A stretch of DNA of 64,000 nucleotides from Neoarius graeffei. Taxonomy: Eukaryota > Chordata > Actinopteri > Siluriformes > Ariidae. The stretch's first letter is position 1; every line of letters begins with the position of its first letter. The position numbers and the translations under genes are program-made. Below are positions 1 through 12,180 of this stretch, piece after piece. Where the stretch lies: NCBI RefSeq assembly GCF_027579695.1, contig NC_083596.1:18427255-18491254 (forward strand), written 5' to 3'. Below the pieces are notes generated by a model. The model made no database searches, had not been told where the DNA came from, and was given only the letters and a program-made list of their open reading frames with translations.

Positions 1-11
1 TCAGTCAGACA

Positions 12-528
12 CAGTCAGACGCGCTGTCACTCCTGTTAGCAATGTAGCTAGGCTCAGTATGGCCAATGGTATTTTTTGGAGCTGTAGTTAGATGCGACCA
101 AACTCTTCCGTGTTTTTCCTGTTTACATAGGTTTATATGAGCAGTGATATGAAACAAGTTCAGTTACACAAATTGAAACGTGGCGATTTTCTATGCTATG
201 GAAAGTCCGCATTATAATGACAGGCGTACTAACACCTTCTGCGCGCTTCGACAGCGCATTGATATCTGAGCTCCGTATCAATGCGCTGCCGAAGAGCGCA
301 GAAGGTGTTAGTACGCCTGTCATTATAGTGCGGACTTTCCATAGCATAGAAAATCGCCACGTTTCAATTTGTGTAACTGAACTTGTTTCATATCACTGGT
401 CATATAAACCTATGTAAACAGGAAAAACGCGGAAGAGTTTGGTCGCATCTAACTACAGCCCCAAAAAATACCATTGGCCATACTGAGCCTAGCTACATTG
501 CTAACAGGAGTGACAGCGCGTCTGACTG
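12..528. repeat. Long near-perfect palindrome (foldback element)
   Basis: Bases 12-268 are the inverted complement of about 272-528, centred near 270, with only scattered mismatches. The arms begin CAGTCAGACGCGCTGTCA and end TGACAGCGCGTCTGACTG. No coding potential is credible: the two 74-residue ORFs found on opposite strands are the same arm read twice. This is the structure of a foldback or MITE-type DNA element. I could not define a target-site duplication because the left flank is only 11 bases. The superfamily is unknown. Confidence 0.85.
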
Positions 529-649
529 CCTGGGAGGTCGCGCAAAGCTCGGAGAGGTACGGAGCAGCTCGTCTCAATTCAGATAAGAGCATATTTCATT
601 ATGGAAGTACGGTGGACTGTTCCTTTAAGGAGTTGAATATATTAAAATG

Positions 650-875
650 CATAAACACGGAACTGATAACTTTGTGTATACTCTTGAATAGCTCTTCTTC
701 ATGACGACAACCGGAAGTGTACCAACACGATGGGGCGTGTAGCGCCATCTGTGGCTCGGGTGCACAATGTACCTCACACAATAGCTCGATTTCCTTGTGT
801 GCATGTAGGATTGGATTTCTCTGGCACCCCTACTGGGACCCTTAGCTCGATTTGGATGTGCATGTAAACGCACTG
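650..875 (-). repeat. Truncated MITE with CAGTGCGTTTACATGCACAT end (copy C)
   Basis: The right end reads ATGTGCATGTAAACGCACTG, the inverted terminal repeat of the full copies at 15373-16352 and 26705-29136. The internal sequence through about 660 matches those copies, but the far half is missing. This copy lacks the 92-bp hairpin found in both full copies, so it shows both empty sites. Confidence 0.75.
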
Positions 876-1284
876 AATGTGAACAATCACACCATCACAT
901 CCCTCAAGCCTTTCCAAAGTGAACCAGAGCAGCTTCAACAGGCAGCTGTGGCTGCAATGAAATTTGCAAACTCCGTTCAGAGAAGGCAATTCAAAAAAAA
1001 TTTTTCACTTGCAAAACATTTGGGGAAGCATGTGACAGCACTCGCTCCTTATTCTCAAACAGCATTTGCATGTGGAGAACACGCTGCGTCACTAATCACT
1101 TGAGGCACATCTGTTGGGTAATCTGTTTATGCTTAGCGTGCTAGAACTTCCTATATTGTTTAGTGGTCTTGTGAATCGCTGATAAGGTGAAGATTTCTGG
1201 AGCAAGTTCACAGTCCAAGCTCACCAAAGACTGCAAACAGAAGTCAACAGAAAAATGCAACAAATCAGAATTAAAATTACAAAA
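876..1284. other. Unassigned spacer
   Basis: Between the MITE fragment and the mariner-like relic. An 83-residue open frame (852-1103) crosses the MITE edge. I recognise no motif in it and do not call a gene. Confidence 0.5.
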
Positions 1285-2795
1285 CCGTTTCCAAAAACGT
1301 TGGGAAGCTGTGCAAAAATGTAAAAAGGTATGATTTGCAAATCATGGAAAGCCTATTTTGTTGAAAACAGGACAAAGAGAATATTGAAACTGAGAAATTG
1401 TATTGTTTTTCAAAAATATATACTCATTTTGAGTTTAGTGCCAGGAACACGGCTCCAAAAAAAGTTGGGACAAGACAACAAAAGACTGGATAAGTTGTGT
1501 CATGGTTTGAAAAAATTAAAAACATAAATAAACCCACATTAAATTAGGTTAATTGGCAACAGGTCAGTAACATGATTGGGTATTAAAAAAAAAAAAAAAA
1601 AAAAAAAAAAGTGAACATCCCAGAGAGGCCGAGTCTCTCAGAAGTAAAGATGGGGTGGGGTTCACCACTCTGTGAAAGACTACATGGGCAAACAGTACAA
1701 TTTAAGAATAACGTTCCTGAACATAAAATTGCAAATAATTCGGGGATCACATCTATGGTACATATCATTAAAAGATTCAGAGAATCTGGAGAAATCTCTG
1801 TATGCAAGATACAAGGCTGAAAACTGACATTGGGTGCCTGTGATCTTCAGGCCTTCAGGAGACACTGCATTAAAAGCAGACACGTGTCTGTAGTGGAAAT
1901 CACTGTATGGGCTCAGGAACACTTCAGAAAACCATCATCTGTGAAAACAGTTCATTACTGCATCCACAAATGCAAGTTAAAACCAGATATAGACAATATC
2001 CAGAAACACCGCCATCTCTGGGCCTGAGCTCTTTTACGATGGACTGAAGTGAAGTGGAAAATGCTCCCGAGGTCTGACGAATCAAAAGTATAAATTCTTT
2101 TTAGAAATCATGGACACTACGTCTTCCAAGCTAAAGAGAAGAGGGACCATCTGGCTTGTTATCAGTGCACAGTTCAAAAGCCAGCATCTGTGATGGTATG
2201 AGGGTGCATGGGTAGCTTATACACCTGGGAAGGCATCATTAATGCTGAATGACACACACACACACACACACACACGTGTGTTCAGAGCAATATGCTGCCA
2301 TCCAGACAAAAATCTTTTTTCCCAGGGAAAGCCTTCCTTCTTTCAGCAAGACAATTCCAAACCGCTTTCTGCATGTGTTAAGCTACATGGCTCCATAGTA
2401 AGAGAGTCCAGGTGCTAAACTGGCCTGCTGCAGTCCAGACCTGTCTCCCATTGAAAACATCGGGTGCTTTATGAAGCACAAAATAGGACAAGGGAGACTG
2501 AACTGTCTAGCAGCTGAAATTGTATATTGGGCAAGAATGGGACAACATTTCTCTTTCAAAACTACAGCAATCTGTCTCCTCAGTTCCCAAACATTTAGTG
2601 TGTTGTTAAAAGTAGAAGCAATGTAACACAGTGGTAAACATGCCCCTGTCCCAACTTTTTTGAAGTGTGTTGCTGGCATCAGATTCAAAGTCATTTTTCT
2701 CAAACCCCCCCCACACACACGCACCTCAGTTTCAATATTTGAGATATATAAAATATTGAAACATTTAAATATGCGCTCATTTTGAATTATATACA
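1285..2795 (+). mobile_element. Tc1/mariner-superfamily relic, right end truncated
   Basis: The left end carries a degenerate terminal motif (CCAAAAACGTTGGGA near 1291). Inverted subterminal motifs lie at both sides: CCAAAAAAAGTTGGGACA at about 1457 and TGTCCCAACTTTTTTGAA at about 2647. Between them is decayed transposase sequence, with a helix-turn-helix-like stretch at 1611-1820 and then many stops. A run of A (1586-1610) and a CA microsatellite (about 2252-2274) grew inside it. The expected outer right terminus is absent. The resemblance to a common fish mariner family is from memory. Confidence 0.65.
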
Positions 2796-3011
2796 CGAGT
2801 TAGATCACAGGCACGACATGCAGAGTAACTGATGCATTTTGTACACTTTTCTGACCATAAGCTTCAGAATGCTGAAGGCTGCAATCTGATTTCCCTCTGA
2901 AAACCAAAGTGCCAAACAAACGTTTGTGTGACACAATAATAGAATAGAATGCCTGTCACTATACACATGTACAATGAGATTAAAGCATCTCCAATAACAG
3001 TGCAAACAGCG

Positions 3012-3012
<1 letters not shown>

Positions 3013-3056
<44 letters not shown>

Positions 3057-3057
3057 G
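3013..3057. repeat. GA dinucleotide microsatellite
   Basis: An uninterrupted run of about 18 GA units followed by a few imperfect ones. The Arg-Glu and Ser-Leu ORFs over it are translation of the repeat. Confidence 0.95.
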
Positions 3058-3357
3058 GGAAGGGGGAGAAAAAAAGGGTGTGTAAGGTGCACAGTCTGAG
3101 GTGTGTGTGTTGTGTTGCACATTATGGAGTGAGGTATTGCACATATAAAGTATTGCACAGAGACAGTCACATAAATTATTGCACGAGAGAGTCACATTAT
3201 AAGATAAAATATTACACATTATGAAGTATTGCAAGGTAAGGTAAGGTGCACAGACTTGGTGTATGTGCTGTGTGTAAGGTGCACAATTCTGAGGTGAATG
3301 TGTTGCGTTTCACATTATGGAGTGAGGTATTGCACATTATAAAAGTATTGCATAGAG

Positions 3358-4751
3358 CAGGGGTGGGCAAACTTTTTGGCTCAGGGGCCACATTGACTTT
3401 TGAAATTTGCCAGGCGGGCCGGGCCAACACCAAATTCATACATATCGAACATAAACCGGAAAAGCTTTAGTGTTATTGTAAGGCCTTCACTGACAGAGAC
3501 CCAAATGCAGATCAGATTGACATTTATTTTAGTTCTCAGTCAACAAAGACAGAGCAGAAAAATGCTTGCAGTTCAATAGATTGGCACTGGATCCATCCAG
3601 AAAAGTAATATACACACACACACACACACGACAGTAAGAAAAGTAGCACACTTAATTCTTAAATTACATCTTTGAGCTGCCAGGATGAGTAGGATGCCAG
3701 TGTATTTGTATATTTGTATCATTTTATACATACAACTAAATTGCATATCATTAAATTGAACTAAATTACACATCAGTACATATCATTTTTGTACATTTCA
3801 CTGAACTCGTAGATTTACACCTGAGTGTTTTTTTTTTTTTTAACCATCCACTTCCAGCCTGCCAGTACAACCAACCACCATTAGCAGGAGAGGTACCACA
3901 CCATTCCAAAATGTTTGCAGTTCAACAGTTTGGGTAGCACACCATGCCAACATGTTTGCAGTTCAGTGGTTTGGCACTGGATCCATCCAGCCCACAAAAT
4001 CAAACAAAACGGCTCAAGAAAGCAAAAAACTCCAAACTGGTTTTCAGGTTCAAAGTCACCTCACTGAAATATTTCCAGTCCTCAAAAAATCAAAACACAG
4101 GTTCCAAACGGCCACTCATAGATCAGAATAACCTCCACAGGCAAAAGTCCAGGAACAGATATAAGCAGAAGCAAGGTCAGCTGCTCATAATACACCTATA
4201 ATAGCAGACAGGGACATAAATGAGTTACTCCTCACATTCACTCAGCAAGCGCCGAGCTGTATTCGTCCGTGCTTGCGCTGACTGGTTGTTAGCATAATTA
4301 GCATGCTTGGAGGAAAAGTGCTGTTTGATGTTATATTCCTTTAAAAAACTGCAATGGTTTCTTTGCAAATAAGGCATACAGCCTTTGATCGGACTTCAGC
4401 AAAAAAATATTTTTTAGTTGTCCATTCTTTATTGAACACCCTGCACTTGCTGTCCACTTTTCTTTTTTTAGGACCACTCACTAAAATTTTATCCTGTGTT
4501 CTCGAGATAATCAGTGGCATGGGCGCCAGAATGACTTCCATGGCACGCGCTGCACCACTCTGCAAATGTAATCTCGCGTGAATACGACTGACTGGAAAGA
4601 CGGATCTCTAGAACACCTGTCTACGTGATAACACTGACGCTTATAGTTTATAGATCTGCTCAATCGCGTTTATATGATTTTAATCCGGCCCGCGGAAGAC
4701 AAACGCCAACGGGCCGGATGTGGCCCGCGGGCCGTAGTTTGCCCACCTCTG
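3358..4751 (-). mobile_element. hAT transposon, internally deleted, perfect 8-bp TSD
   Basis: The ends are CAGGGGTGGGCAAACTTTTT and GTAGTTTGCCCACCTCTG, a hAT-type terminal inverted repeat. The flanks GCATAGAG (3350-3357) and GCATAGAG (4752-4759) form an exact 8-bp target-site duplication, as expected for hAT. The element keeps only the amino-terminal transposase exon on the minus strand. A related smaller element lies at 44162-44938. Confidence 0.93.
4341..4565 (-). pseudogene. hAT transposase amino-terminal fragment (BED-like)
   Basis: The minus-strand frame includes KKRKVDSKCRVFNKEWTTK, followed by KYFFAEVRSKAVCLICKETI, the start of the BED-like zinc finger of hAT-derived proteins (CLIC is the first cysteine pair). 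The frame stops after IAVF, before the His/Cys half of the finger and before any catalytic domain. It cannot make an active transposase. Family assignment is from recalled similarity to ZBED/GTF2IRD2-type hAT proteins. Confidence 0.7.
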
Positions 4752-5342
4752 GCATAGAGAGTCATCTTATAAAGTACTGCACATTATAAATTAGTAAATA
4801 GTAAAATAAATAGACTATAAAGTCAGAGCATATCCGAGTTCAGGGCGGTTATGGCTTTTGGAAAGAAGCTGTTTTTTAATCAATTTGTCTTTGTCCTGAT
4901 GCACCTGTAGCGCCTCCCTGAGGGCAACAGGTCGAACAGATCAAAGCCAGGGTTGGAGCTGTCCTTGATAATATTCTTAGCTCTGCTAAGGCAGCAGGAG
5001 GTGTAAATGTCCATCAGGGAGGGGAGAGGGCAGCCAATGATCTTCTGTGCTGCCTTAACTACCCTCTGGAGCCTCTCCCTGTCTACAGCAGTGCAGCTGC
5101 CGTACCATACTGTAATACAGTACGTCAGCAGGCTCTCGATGGATGAGCGGTAGAAGGTCAGCAGCAGGTTGGAGTTTAGGTTGTACTTCCTGAAGACTCT
5201 CAGGAAGTGTAGCTGCTGCTGAGCCTTCTTAATGACTGCTGTAATGTTTGCTGACCAGGAGATGTCGGCGGAGATGAGGACACCGAGAAACCGGAAGGTG
5301 TGGACCCTCTCCACATGCACGTTGTTGATGTTAAGAGCACGT

Positions 5343-6079
5343 AATAGTCACAAAATTTACACAATACCCTGTTTAAAAATTACTAACGAGTAATGTGTGA
5401 CAACCTGTGGGTTTGCTGATGACCTTCGAGAAAATGTTTGTGGTTGGTCATCTGCCCGGTCAGTCAAAAAGTCTTGTTTTTGTCAAAGTAAGCAATTCTT
5501 TATTTAGTTTATTGATAGAACATGCCAACCTCTCTACAAGTGCTGGTTTAGGAGACTAGATTAGAGTAGTACAAGCTGTTTTTCTTCCCTTGAGATGTAC
5601 AGTATAAATGCCGATGACCTTTTCCTGCCAGAGCAAGATACCAAATTAAACCAAGTAGTAAAGTGGGGATAACTTTAGAATAGCTGACCGATTCAAGCAC
5701 TTTCATTACATAGATTGGATTACATTATATTCCCAGTTGTACACGATCCCTGTGACTGACATGCTCTGGTCATACAAGCAGCAGGACCAAAAACTAATCC
5801 TGAGACTTGAATATCATCTCAGAGCAGAGTTGATCAATTCCACTGCCTTGGAATACTTGGAATAAAGAGAATACTGCACCCCTAATCATTCTCGCTTTCA
5901 GCAGATTAGTCTAGAGAGAGCTGAACAAGTGTACATGGAACATTGTGTCTGGATGCATTCCCAGTCGGCATCTGTTCTGCCCTACTGAGTGTCCTCATTA
6001 TATTTCACTTAGATCTGAATCCTGATGCAAAAATCATTAACCTTTTATCCGATCACGGCGTTGTGATTCCATTTGGACT
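5343..6079. other. No recognisable feature
   Basis: AT-rich unique-looking sequence between the LINE fragment and a small MITE. I see no coding frame or terminal repeat. Confidence 0.5.
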
Positions 6080-6083
6080 TTAA

Positions 6084-6167
6084 CCCTTTCACCACTGCGT
6101 AACTTGTTCCTGAAGGAGTTTCTCAACTTCTATGAGATTGGAATAGTGGTTTGCACTGGTGAAAGGG
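6084..6167. mobile_element. 84-bp piggyBac-like MITE
   Basis: The ends are CCCTTTCACCACTGC and GCACTGGTGAAAGGG, flanked by TTAA at 6080-6083 and 6168-6171. TTAA plus CCC-starting ends is the piggyBac signature. The element is too short to code. Confidence 0.75.
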
Positions 6168-6643
6168 TTAAAGGCACATGTTTCTGTTGATGGATGTGAT
6201 AACTCGATGAGACACACTTCAATAATTAGTTACATTCCTAAGAAAATGTCCCACCATATTTGGGCATCAAAAATGATTTGTGCAACTTGGGCACGTTTCT
6301 TTGCTAGTTAGTATGGCCATAGTCGCAAATTCAAAAAAAACCTCAAATGAACACCAGAAACAATAATAAAAATATGCAAAAAATTATGTAAATGAAAACT
6401 AAATGAGAATGCATTGCTCAGTTCCCCCCCCCCCCGATTACTAACCTCAAATAATAGCAGAGGCTCCAGTTCCAGCCTGACATTTTCTTTTAACATGGAA
6501 GCATCACAGGTTTTGTTCGAAACACTACAAAGTCATTTGTCAACATCAGCAGCTAAAAACACAATCAACGGTGAATACAACACTGATCCTCTCACTGTAG
6601 GTGGAACTCATGCAGTGGAGAAAATGATGGTGCAGCTTTTTAA

Positions 6644-7326
6644 AGTGCACATCACGGGTAAATTCAGGAGCAAGATCAAGGTAATTCTCCTATTTTATAT
6701 TAAACTTTGGTCAAATATCTGTCACATTTTGCGCAATTTTTTTTTTTTACCTTGCGCAATACCAGAAAAATTCAGTTGAAATCGAGCCATTTGAGGCGAA
6801 TTGGTCCGCCTCTGAAAAAACTTGGCATTTGGATTTCCCGGGAAACACTGATTTTCGTGACGTCGCGTGCGGGACGCCTCCCTCTGAATCCTACGTCAGC
6901 GCTGGTTTGTTTATGAGAAAACGACCTGGTGGTTTCCTGCAAATTTCAACGTTATCACGTAATTATTAAAATGGTTAACAGATGTATCGTAGGAGGGTGT
7001 AGCAACACCAATCTTGATGGGATTAGTACTCATCGTTTCCTAAAAGACCGGACAACGAGAGAAAAATGGGAGCGCTTGGTCTACGCAGGCTGTGCACTGA
7101 AACCGTGCGAGCTCTTGCAGCCTGCTGGCGCTTCCGCAGGTGACGTCACGAATCTGGCTCCAGACTCCCTTGGGATTTTTCCAGACGCGTTTTGTTATTT
7201 TATTTTTTTCTGCTGTAGACAGATGGCCTTGTGCAAAATTACCCTTCTGGATGAGTGTGTAAAGCGACATACTTTCATATAAAAGAAAAAAAAAAAAAAA
7301 AAAGAAATTGGTCCAGAATATGCACT
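6644..7326 (+). mobile_element. TTAA-flanked Kolobok-like element with THAP exon
   Basis: Flanked by TTAA (6640-6643 and 7327-7330), with ends AGTGCACAT and ATATGCACT. It carries a THAP-type ORF. TTAA duplication plus THAP is characteristic of the Kolobok superfamily. At 683 bp it is a deletion derivative. Confidence 0.75.
6971..7282 (+). pseudogene. THAP zinc-finger exon fragment of a transposase
   Basis: The start MVNRCIVGGCSNTNLDGIS shows the C-x3-4-C opening of a THAP domain. It continues HRFLKDRTTREKWERLV, the usual W-containing helix. THAP domains bind DNA and here would recognise the transposon ends. The later Cys-x2-His half is not in this frame and the tail (LCKITLLDECVKRHTFI) is not THAP-like, so an intron or the internal deletion interrupts it. 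P-element-type THAP transposases are the alternative, but the TTAA flanks favour Kolobok. Confidence 0.65.
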
Positions 7327-7330
7327 TTAA

Positions 7331-7846
7331 ACTGAACTAGAGAGTTGGCACAGTAGGGACAGAGACTAAAATCAGAACTTCCATTCCTCAAAATGTTCTC
7401 CATTACTCTCATTGCTGGACACGCCTATTCTCGAGCACAATATAGGACTGCTTAATCTATGTGGCAAAGGCAGTCTAATAGAAACCAATTTTACCCCAAA
7501 ACATTCTGCAGACATCCTTATATTAAAAAAAAAAAAAGACTATGCTCATGCCTTTACTAAATTAGAGTTAGATTTATTATGGAACATTCTTTAGACTAGT
7601 TCCTGTTATTACTTTTGTTATAAGAGCTATAGAAAGTCAATCCATCAACAGCCTCACTTTTCTCCCTGTTCAAGCTAATAATAAAAAGGATGACAAACAG
7701 AAGCCCTTTTTTTTTTTTTTTAAATAAAAGTGTTCTTGCATTTTCAACATCTACAAAAAACCTCACCAGAACATCTATAGTCTTTCCATTTTTCCTTCAC
7801 AGCAGTTATGCTCATATCTATATAGGAATAACATCCATGAAATGTA
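7331..7846. other. No recognisable feature
   Basis: AT-rich sequence with A or T runs at about 7529 and 7708. The 60-residue frame at 7412-7594 has no recognised motif. Confidence 0.45.
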
Positions 7847-7857
7847 TCAGCTAGTAT

Positions 7858-9033
7858 TTAGACCTCATCATGGCACAGAGACAGCACTGGTTAAAAGTAG
7901 TAAACGACCTACTGTTGGCATCTGATCAGAGCCGTGTCTCCCTGCTTGTATTGCTTGACTTTGACACCACTGATCATTCCATTCTCCTGGATAGACTAGA
8001 AAATGTCGTGCGAGTCAAGGGAACGGCCCTCTCCTAGCTCGGGTCTTATTTAACTGATCGCTATCAGTTTGTTGATTTAAACTGTGATTTTTCTATGCAT
8101 GCTGCGGTAAAGTTTGGTGTTCCACAAGGTTCTGTCTTAGGCCCACTACTTTTTCTTTGATATACAAATGTTACCTCTGGGTAATATCCATAAGCATGGT
8201 ATTAGCTTCCACTGTTATGCTGATGACACAGTTGCAGGTTTCTTCAAAGAGACACCAGCTTAATCGAACTGAGGAGTGTGTGGAGGACATTAGACACTGG
8301 ATGCTTATTAACTTCCTTCTACTTAACTCTGACAAGACAGAAGTCCTTTTACTAGGACTACATGCAGCTAGAAGCAAGTTTTCTGATTTCATAGTAACTC
8401 TGAATGGGCTTTCTGCTTCTTCACATAGGACAGTAAAAGACCTCGGTGGGATTATTGACCCCAGTCTTTCATTTGAAACTTATATCAATAACATTACAAG
8501 TATAGCTTTCTTTCATCTCAGAAATATTGCCAAGATAAGAAATATGTCACAACATGATGCAGAAAAACTAGTTCATGCTTTTGTTACCTCCAGGTTGGAC
8601 TACTGTAATGCCTTACTGTCTGGATGTTCCAGTAAGTGAATAAACAAGCTCCAGTTAGTTCAAAATGCAGCAGCAAGAGTCCTAACTAGAACTAATGACC
8701 ACATCACCCCTGTCTTATCCACACTGCACTGGCTCCCAATCAAATTTCGCATTGATAAGATACTACTATTGACCTTTAAAGCATTGAATGATCTTGCACC
8801 ACAGTACCTGAGCGAACTTCTGGTCCTTTATGACCCGCCACGCCTACTTAGATCAAAAGGTGCAGGCTAGCTGTTGGTGCCTCATATAGTGAAGGCTACA
8901 TCAGGGGGCAGAGCCTTTTCTTACAAAGCCCCACAGTTACCGAACAGCCTTCCAAGTAGTGTTCGGGAATCAGACACAGTCTCAATGTTTAAGTCTAGGC
9001 TGAAAACATATCTGTTTAGTCAAGCCTTTTGTT
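7858..9033 (+). pseudogene. L2-like reverse transcriptase, several stops
   Basis: Reading across frames gives the RT order [57 protein letters not shown] (the YADD catalytic box) and then LLLNSDKTEVLLLG. The carboxyl part includes SRLDYCNALLSG, NAAARVLTRT and LHWLPIKFRIDKILLLTFKA. In-frame stops (for example at 8036, 8158 and 8637) and small shifts kill it. The longest open piece is 8157-8639. Catalytic YADD is retained. Confidence 0.85.
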
Positions 9034-9720
9034 AATGGCTTTTTATAAGGTAAAGGAGTAGATCTGGAGAGTCCTCAAGCATAGTGTGTTTTGGTAAACT
9101 GGGATGTATGGATGCTGTGCCCCCCCACATTCGTTCACTCGAGCTTTACGACAGTGAAGTGGCTGGCTGCTTTATGTCCCAGGGCTCCCTCGTGTCTATG
9201 TTATCTTCTGGCTCTCCCCTTTTAGTTATGCTGGAGTCCCTGCTTGCACTCAGTGCAAAATGTATACTGTTCTTAACCATTAGGTGATGCTGGGCATACC
9301 CAACAACTTGTGGTTTCTCTCAGTGTCTTCCCCGTCCCCATTGAGTTACATGTTGATCCTGAGACATCTACGGTGCTGACCTCTTTTGATCTCTGGACCT
9401 GCCTGATCCATCCTGATGCCCTATGTCTGGCTAGTCTCATCACATCGCTCCTGTGGAGGACGGCCCCATACGGACAGTCAAAAGTCGCACTTGGAATAAG
9501 GATCTGGACACTTAGTTTCGCTATGACGACTGAGGACTACAACTGCTGTGATAACTTTAGGACTGCCGTTATCATGAACAGTTTTGCACTCAAGTCTCCA
9601 TTCATGAACAGTTGATAACTTCAACAAAATAGACTTCATGCTAAAACTATGATGAATTTCCTGGTTACACCATTGCACTGTGTGACTATATAGAACACCG
9701 TTATCCGAACAAGTTATTTA

Positions 9721-10448
9721 TAGTGCTGTCAAAAATGTTGCATTATTAACGCGTTAACTTGACTCAATTTTAACGGCAATAATTTTTTTATCGCGAGATT
9801 AACGCTCTGTGACATGTAGGTTTTTCATAAGCTTTTGAAACTGCCAGGAACTTGGAACAGAGACTTTGCTTAGAAAAACGATAGCAGCTAGACTGTAATG
9901 CCACACCCCACACAGCCAGAGTCCTCTGCCCTCCCCCGAAGAGCCACAGTGCTCGGCTTAGGTTTCGTTTTCCCATCGGCGGCTCCAGCCCCACTTTGCA
10001 GTGGCTGTGACAAGACGCGTTATGCTCTGCAATAATTAAAAAAAAAAAAAAATTGGTACAACCAGTGTTCGAACTATGCTGATATTTTCGGGGGGGGTGC
10101 TTGCGCTTGTCTCAGAGCACGGATCTCCATCGCGCGCTCACTTCGGATATGCAAATGCTTCCTGTTACACATGATTGCTATGTCAATAAACATCATTTTG
10201 CCAATATTTTAGAGACCCCCCAACATTTCCCAAATCAAGTTTTCAAGGGATCTCATGTCTGTTTCAGGGGATCTCGGATCCCCCGAGTACCCCTGTAGTT
10301 CGAAGGGTGAGCAAGCCCATTCACTTTATGCTGATAAGAGAATTACAATGGTTTTTCATGTGACAAAAGTGTGCGATTAAATTGTGATTAATCGCGAGTT
10401 AACTATGACAGTCGCGACATTAATCGCGATTAAATATTTTAATTGCTT
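9721..10448. mobile_element. Non-autonomous hAT-like element inside the LINE
   Basis: Begins TAGTGCTGTCAAAAATG and is rich in ATTAATCGCGATTAA-type motifs at both ends. The 8-bp repeat GTTATTTA at 9713-9720 recurs at 10449-10456, matching a hAT duplication. LINE sequence continues on both sides. A run of A and a G run near 10040-10097 suggest a further insertion inside it. The right terminus is degenerate. Confidence 0.65.
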
Positions 10449-10625
10449 GTTATTTATAAATCACATCTGTTATCACCCAGATGAGAATGGGTTCCCTTTC
10501 CAGTCTGGTTCCTCTCAAAATTTCTTCCTCGTGTCGTCTGAGGGAGATTTTCCTTGCCACCATCATCTCAGGCTTGCTCATCAGGGATAAATACATTTAC
10601 TTGGGATAAAATTTGCTCATATGTT

Positions 10626-11039
10626 TAAAAAAAACCCTTGGGACTTGGTTGTTAAGTAACTTTTTATCTGCTACCATTAGTCTTAAATTATGTCAGCGTC
10701 CTCCACATGCCCCTCAGAATATATTTAACAGTTAATTCACATAACTAACAGTAAAGATTGAAGAATTAAGCAGTGCTGTGACAGAAATACATTTACTACA
10801 GTAACAACATCTCCTTTCTACAGGTGTGTTTTATGTAATCATACATAGTACATGCATGTGTAATGGCATTTTATATATTTTTTTTCACCATTTGCTAAAA
10901 TAAATGGACGAATGTCTTATTTAATTTACGCAATGCTCTCAACTCCCCCAACCCATAGAAGTGATTAAAAAATGGATATTGAAAAAAAATGAAATTCTAT
11001 CAGTCAGTCATCGGCTCCACTGTTCCTCTACACCTTCTG
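10626..11039. other. No recognisable feature
   Basis: AT-rich sequence between two LINE tails. No gene or terminal repeat seen. Confidence 0.45.
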
Positions 11040-11167
11040 CAGTCAAAACCTGTGTTATGTATTGTTCTATACAAAACGTTTTGTGTTGTTTTATAGCTTT
11101 GATGTAAAGCACTTTGGGTACCTTTCGGTTATCGTAAAGGGCTACATAAATAAAATTTGATTGATTC
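11040..11167 (+). repeat. LINE 3' tail fragment
   Basis: Contains TGTAAAGCACTTTGGGTACC and ends in AAATTTGATTGATT, a typical fish LINE 3' end with a short tail repeat. No coding part is attached, so this is a heavily 5'-truncated copy. Confidence 0.6.
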
Positions 11168-12039
11168 ACCAACACTTCGGACTTCCAACTATCATAGCCT
11201 AGTAGTTTGTGTCTAAAACAAATACCTGACCAAAGTGTGGGTCGATATAGTATTCTCTGTGAATTATGGTACATTTAGTACACTCAAGTATTTCTCCTTC
11301 AGAAACGGTTCCAAGAACAACCCATTCGGAAGCTAGAACCCCAAGAAAAACCGCATCAGCGTTTGTGTATCACAATGGCAGCAAAATTTCGCAACCCTCT
11401 CTGGACTCCTAAAATCATACCACAACAGCATCCTGTTCTGCCTTGGCTGTGTAGTCTTATTGTTGTAAACACCTTTTATTTTTCTAGTGGTCTGGTTTCC
11501 ATCAAATCCTGCACTCCGATTGGCTGGCGAGCAGGTGCATATCCTACGATACGGACCCCAGTTACGGACCTCTGGCGACTCGCTCGTTCACAACAAACAT
11601 CGTAGCAATTTTTGTCAACATTTATTTTCGCATTTCTCAGGAGAATAGCATTAACTTTACAGCATGGATAGCAATAACAGTGTTCACAGCGAAAGCGAGT
11701 TTTACTACCCTGAGGAAGAAGAAATAAAAGAAAAAACATTTCAGGAGAAAGCTAAAAACCTCTAACTGCTGCCAACACCAAGCAAAAACATGGCTGAATC
11801 CTGAATGACTCAATTTTGTATAAATAGGGGACTACATAGGCGGCAAAATGTAGTTTTTTTCCTTGCCATGGAAGTGCACCTGTATACCAAGGAGGAAGCC
11901 ATTTGCATGACAGTCATGAATGAGGATTCAAAATGGCGGCTCGCCTCAGCTCAGTTTTCCCTTTCAGGCACTCTTGTTTTCTGTTAGAATTTGGTAAAGG
12001 GAAAAAAAAAAATTATACATTTTTTTTTTTTACTAACCA
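11168..12039. other. Repeat-like spacer, unassigned
   Basis: Includes ATACGGACC motifs near 11558 that recur near 12160, so parts may belong to the same repeat as the imperfect hairpin that follows. No credible gene. Confidence 0.4.
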
Positions 12040-12168
12040 GCTTAAGGTCGGTCCGTATGGTAAAATACTGTGACTTCGGCCTTGAATACTGACCTTGGCC
12101 CAGAGGGCCTCGCTCAGTACTTTCAAGACCTCGGTCACGGCATTTCGCGATACGGACCACCCAGCCGG
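12040..12168. repeat. Imperfect inverted repeat (GGTCGGTCCGTATGG family)
   Basis: GGTCCGTATGGTAAAATACTG and a tail reading GGCATTTCGCGATACGGACC pair imperfectly around a centre near 12100, with GGCCTTGAATACTGACC and GGCCTCGCTCAGTACTTTCA inside. A MITE-like hairpin of unknown superfamily. Confidence 0.55.
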
Positions 12169-12180
12169 TAAATAACACTT

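Larger units (their letters stand above)
3060..5342 (-). mobile_element. 3' part of an L2/CR1-like LINE, split by a hAT
   Basis: The minus-strand frame at 4880-5320 encodes the end of a non-LTR reverse transcriptase ORF. Visible parts are FLGVLISADISW, KKAQQQLHFLR, ITVWYGSCTAVDRERLQRVV and LLPSGRRYRCIRTKTN. Below 4880 the 3' untranslated region continues, with repeated TTGCACATTATAA-type motifs on both sides of the hAT at 3358-4751, so the hAT landed in the LINE tail. The copy is 5'-truncated near 5342, as usual for LINEs. The clade within CR1/L2/Rex-like elements is not resolved. Confidence 0.75.
7847..10625 (+). mobile_element. L2-like LINE, 5'-truncated, carrying a hAT
   Basis: The reverse transcriptase region is followed by a long 3' region. 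After a hAT-like insertion at 9721-10448 the 3' untranslated region resumes (GTTATCACCCAGATGAGAAT, TCTGAGGGAGATTTTCCTTG). I recall this 3' sequence as the tail of a common fish L2 family. The tail cannot be followed clearly beyond about 10625. Confidence 0.8.

Noticed and set aside
123-417. Two mirror-image 74-residue ORFs
   Set aside because: They are the two arms of one palindrome read on opposite strands.
2805-3234. Ser-Leu and Arg-Glu repeat proteins
   Set aside because: Translation of a GA microsatellite.
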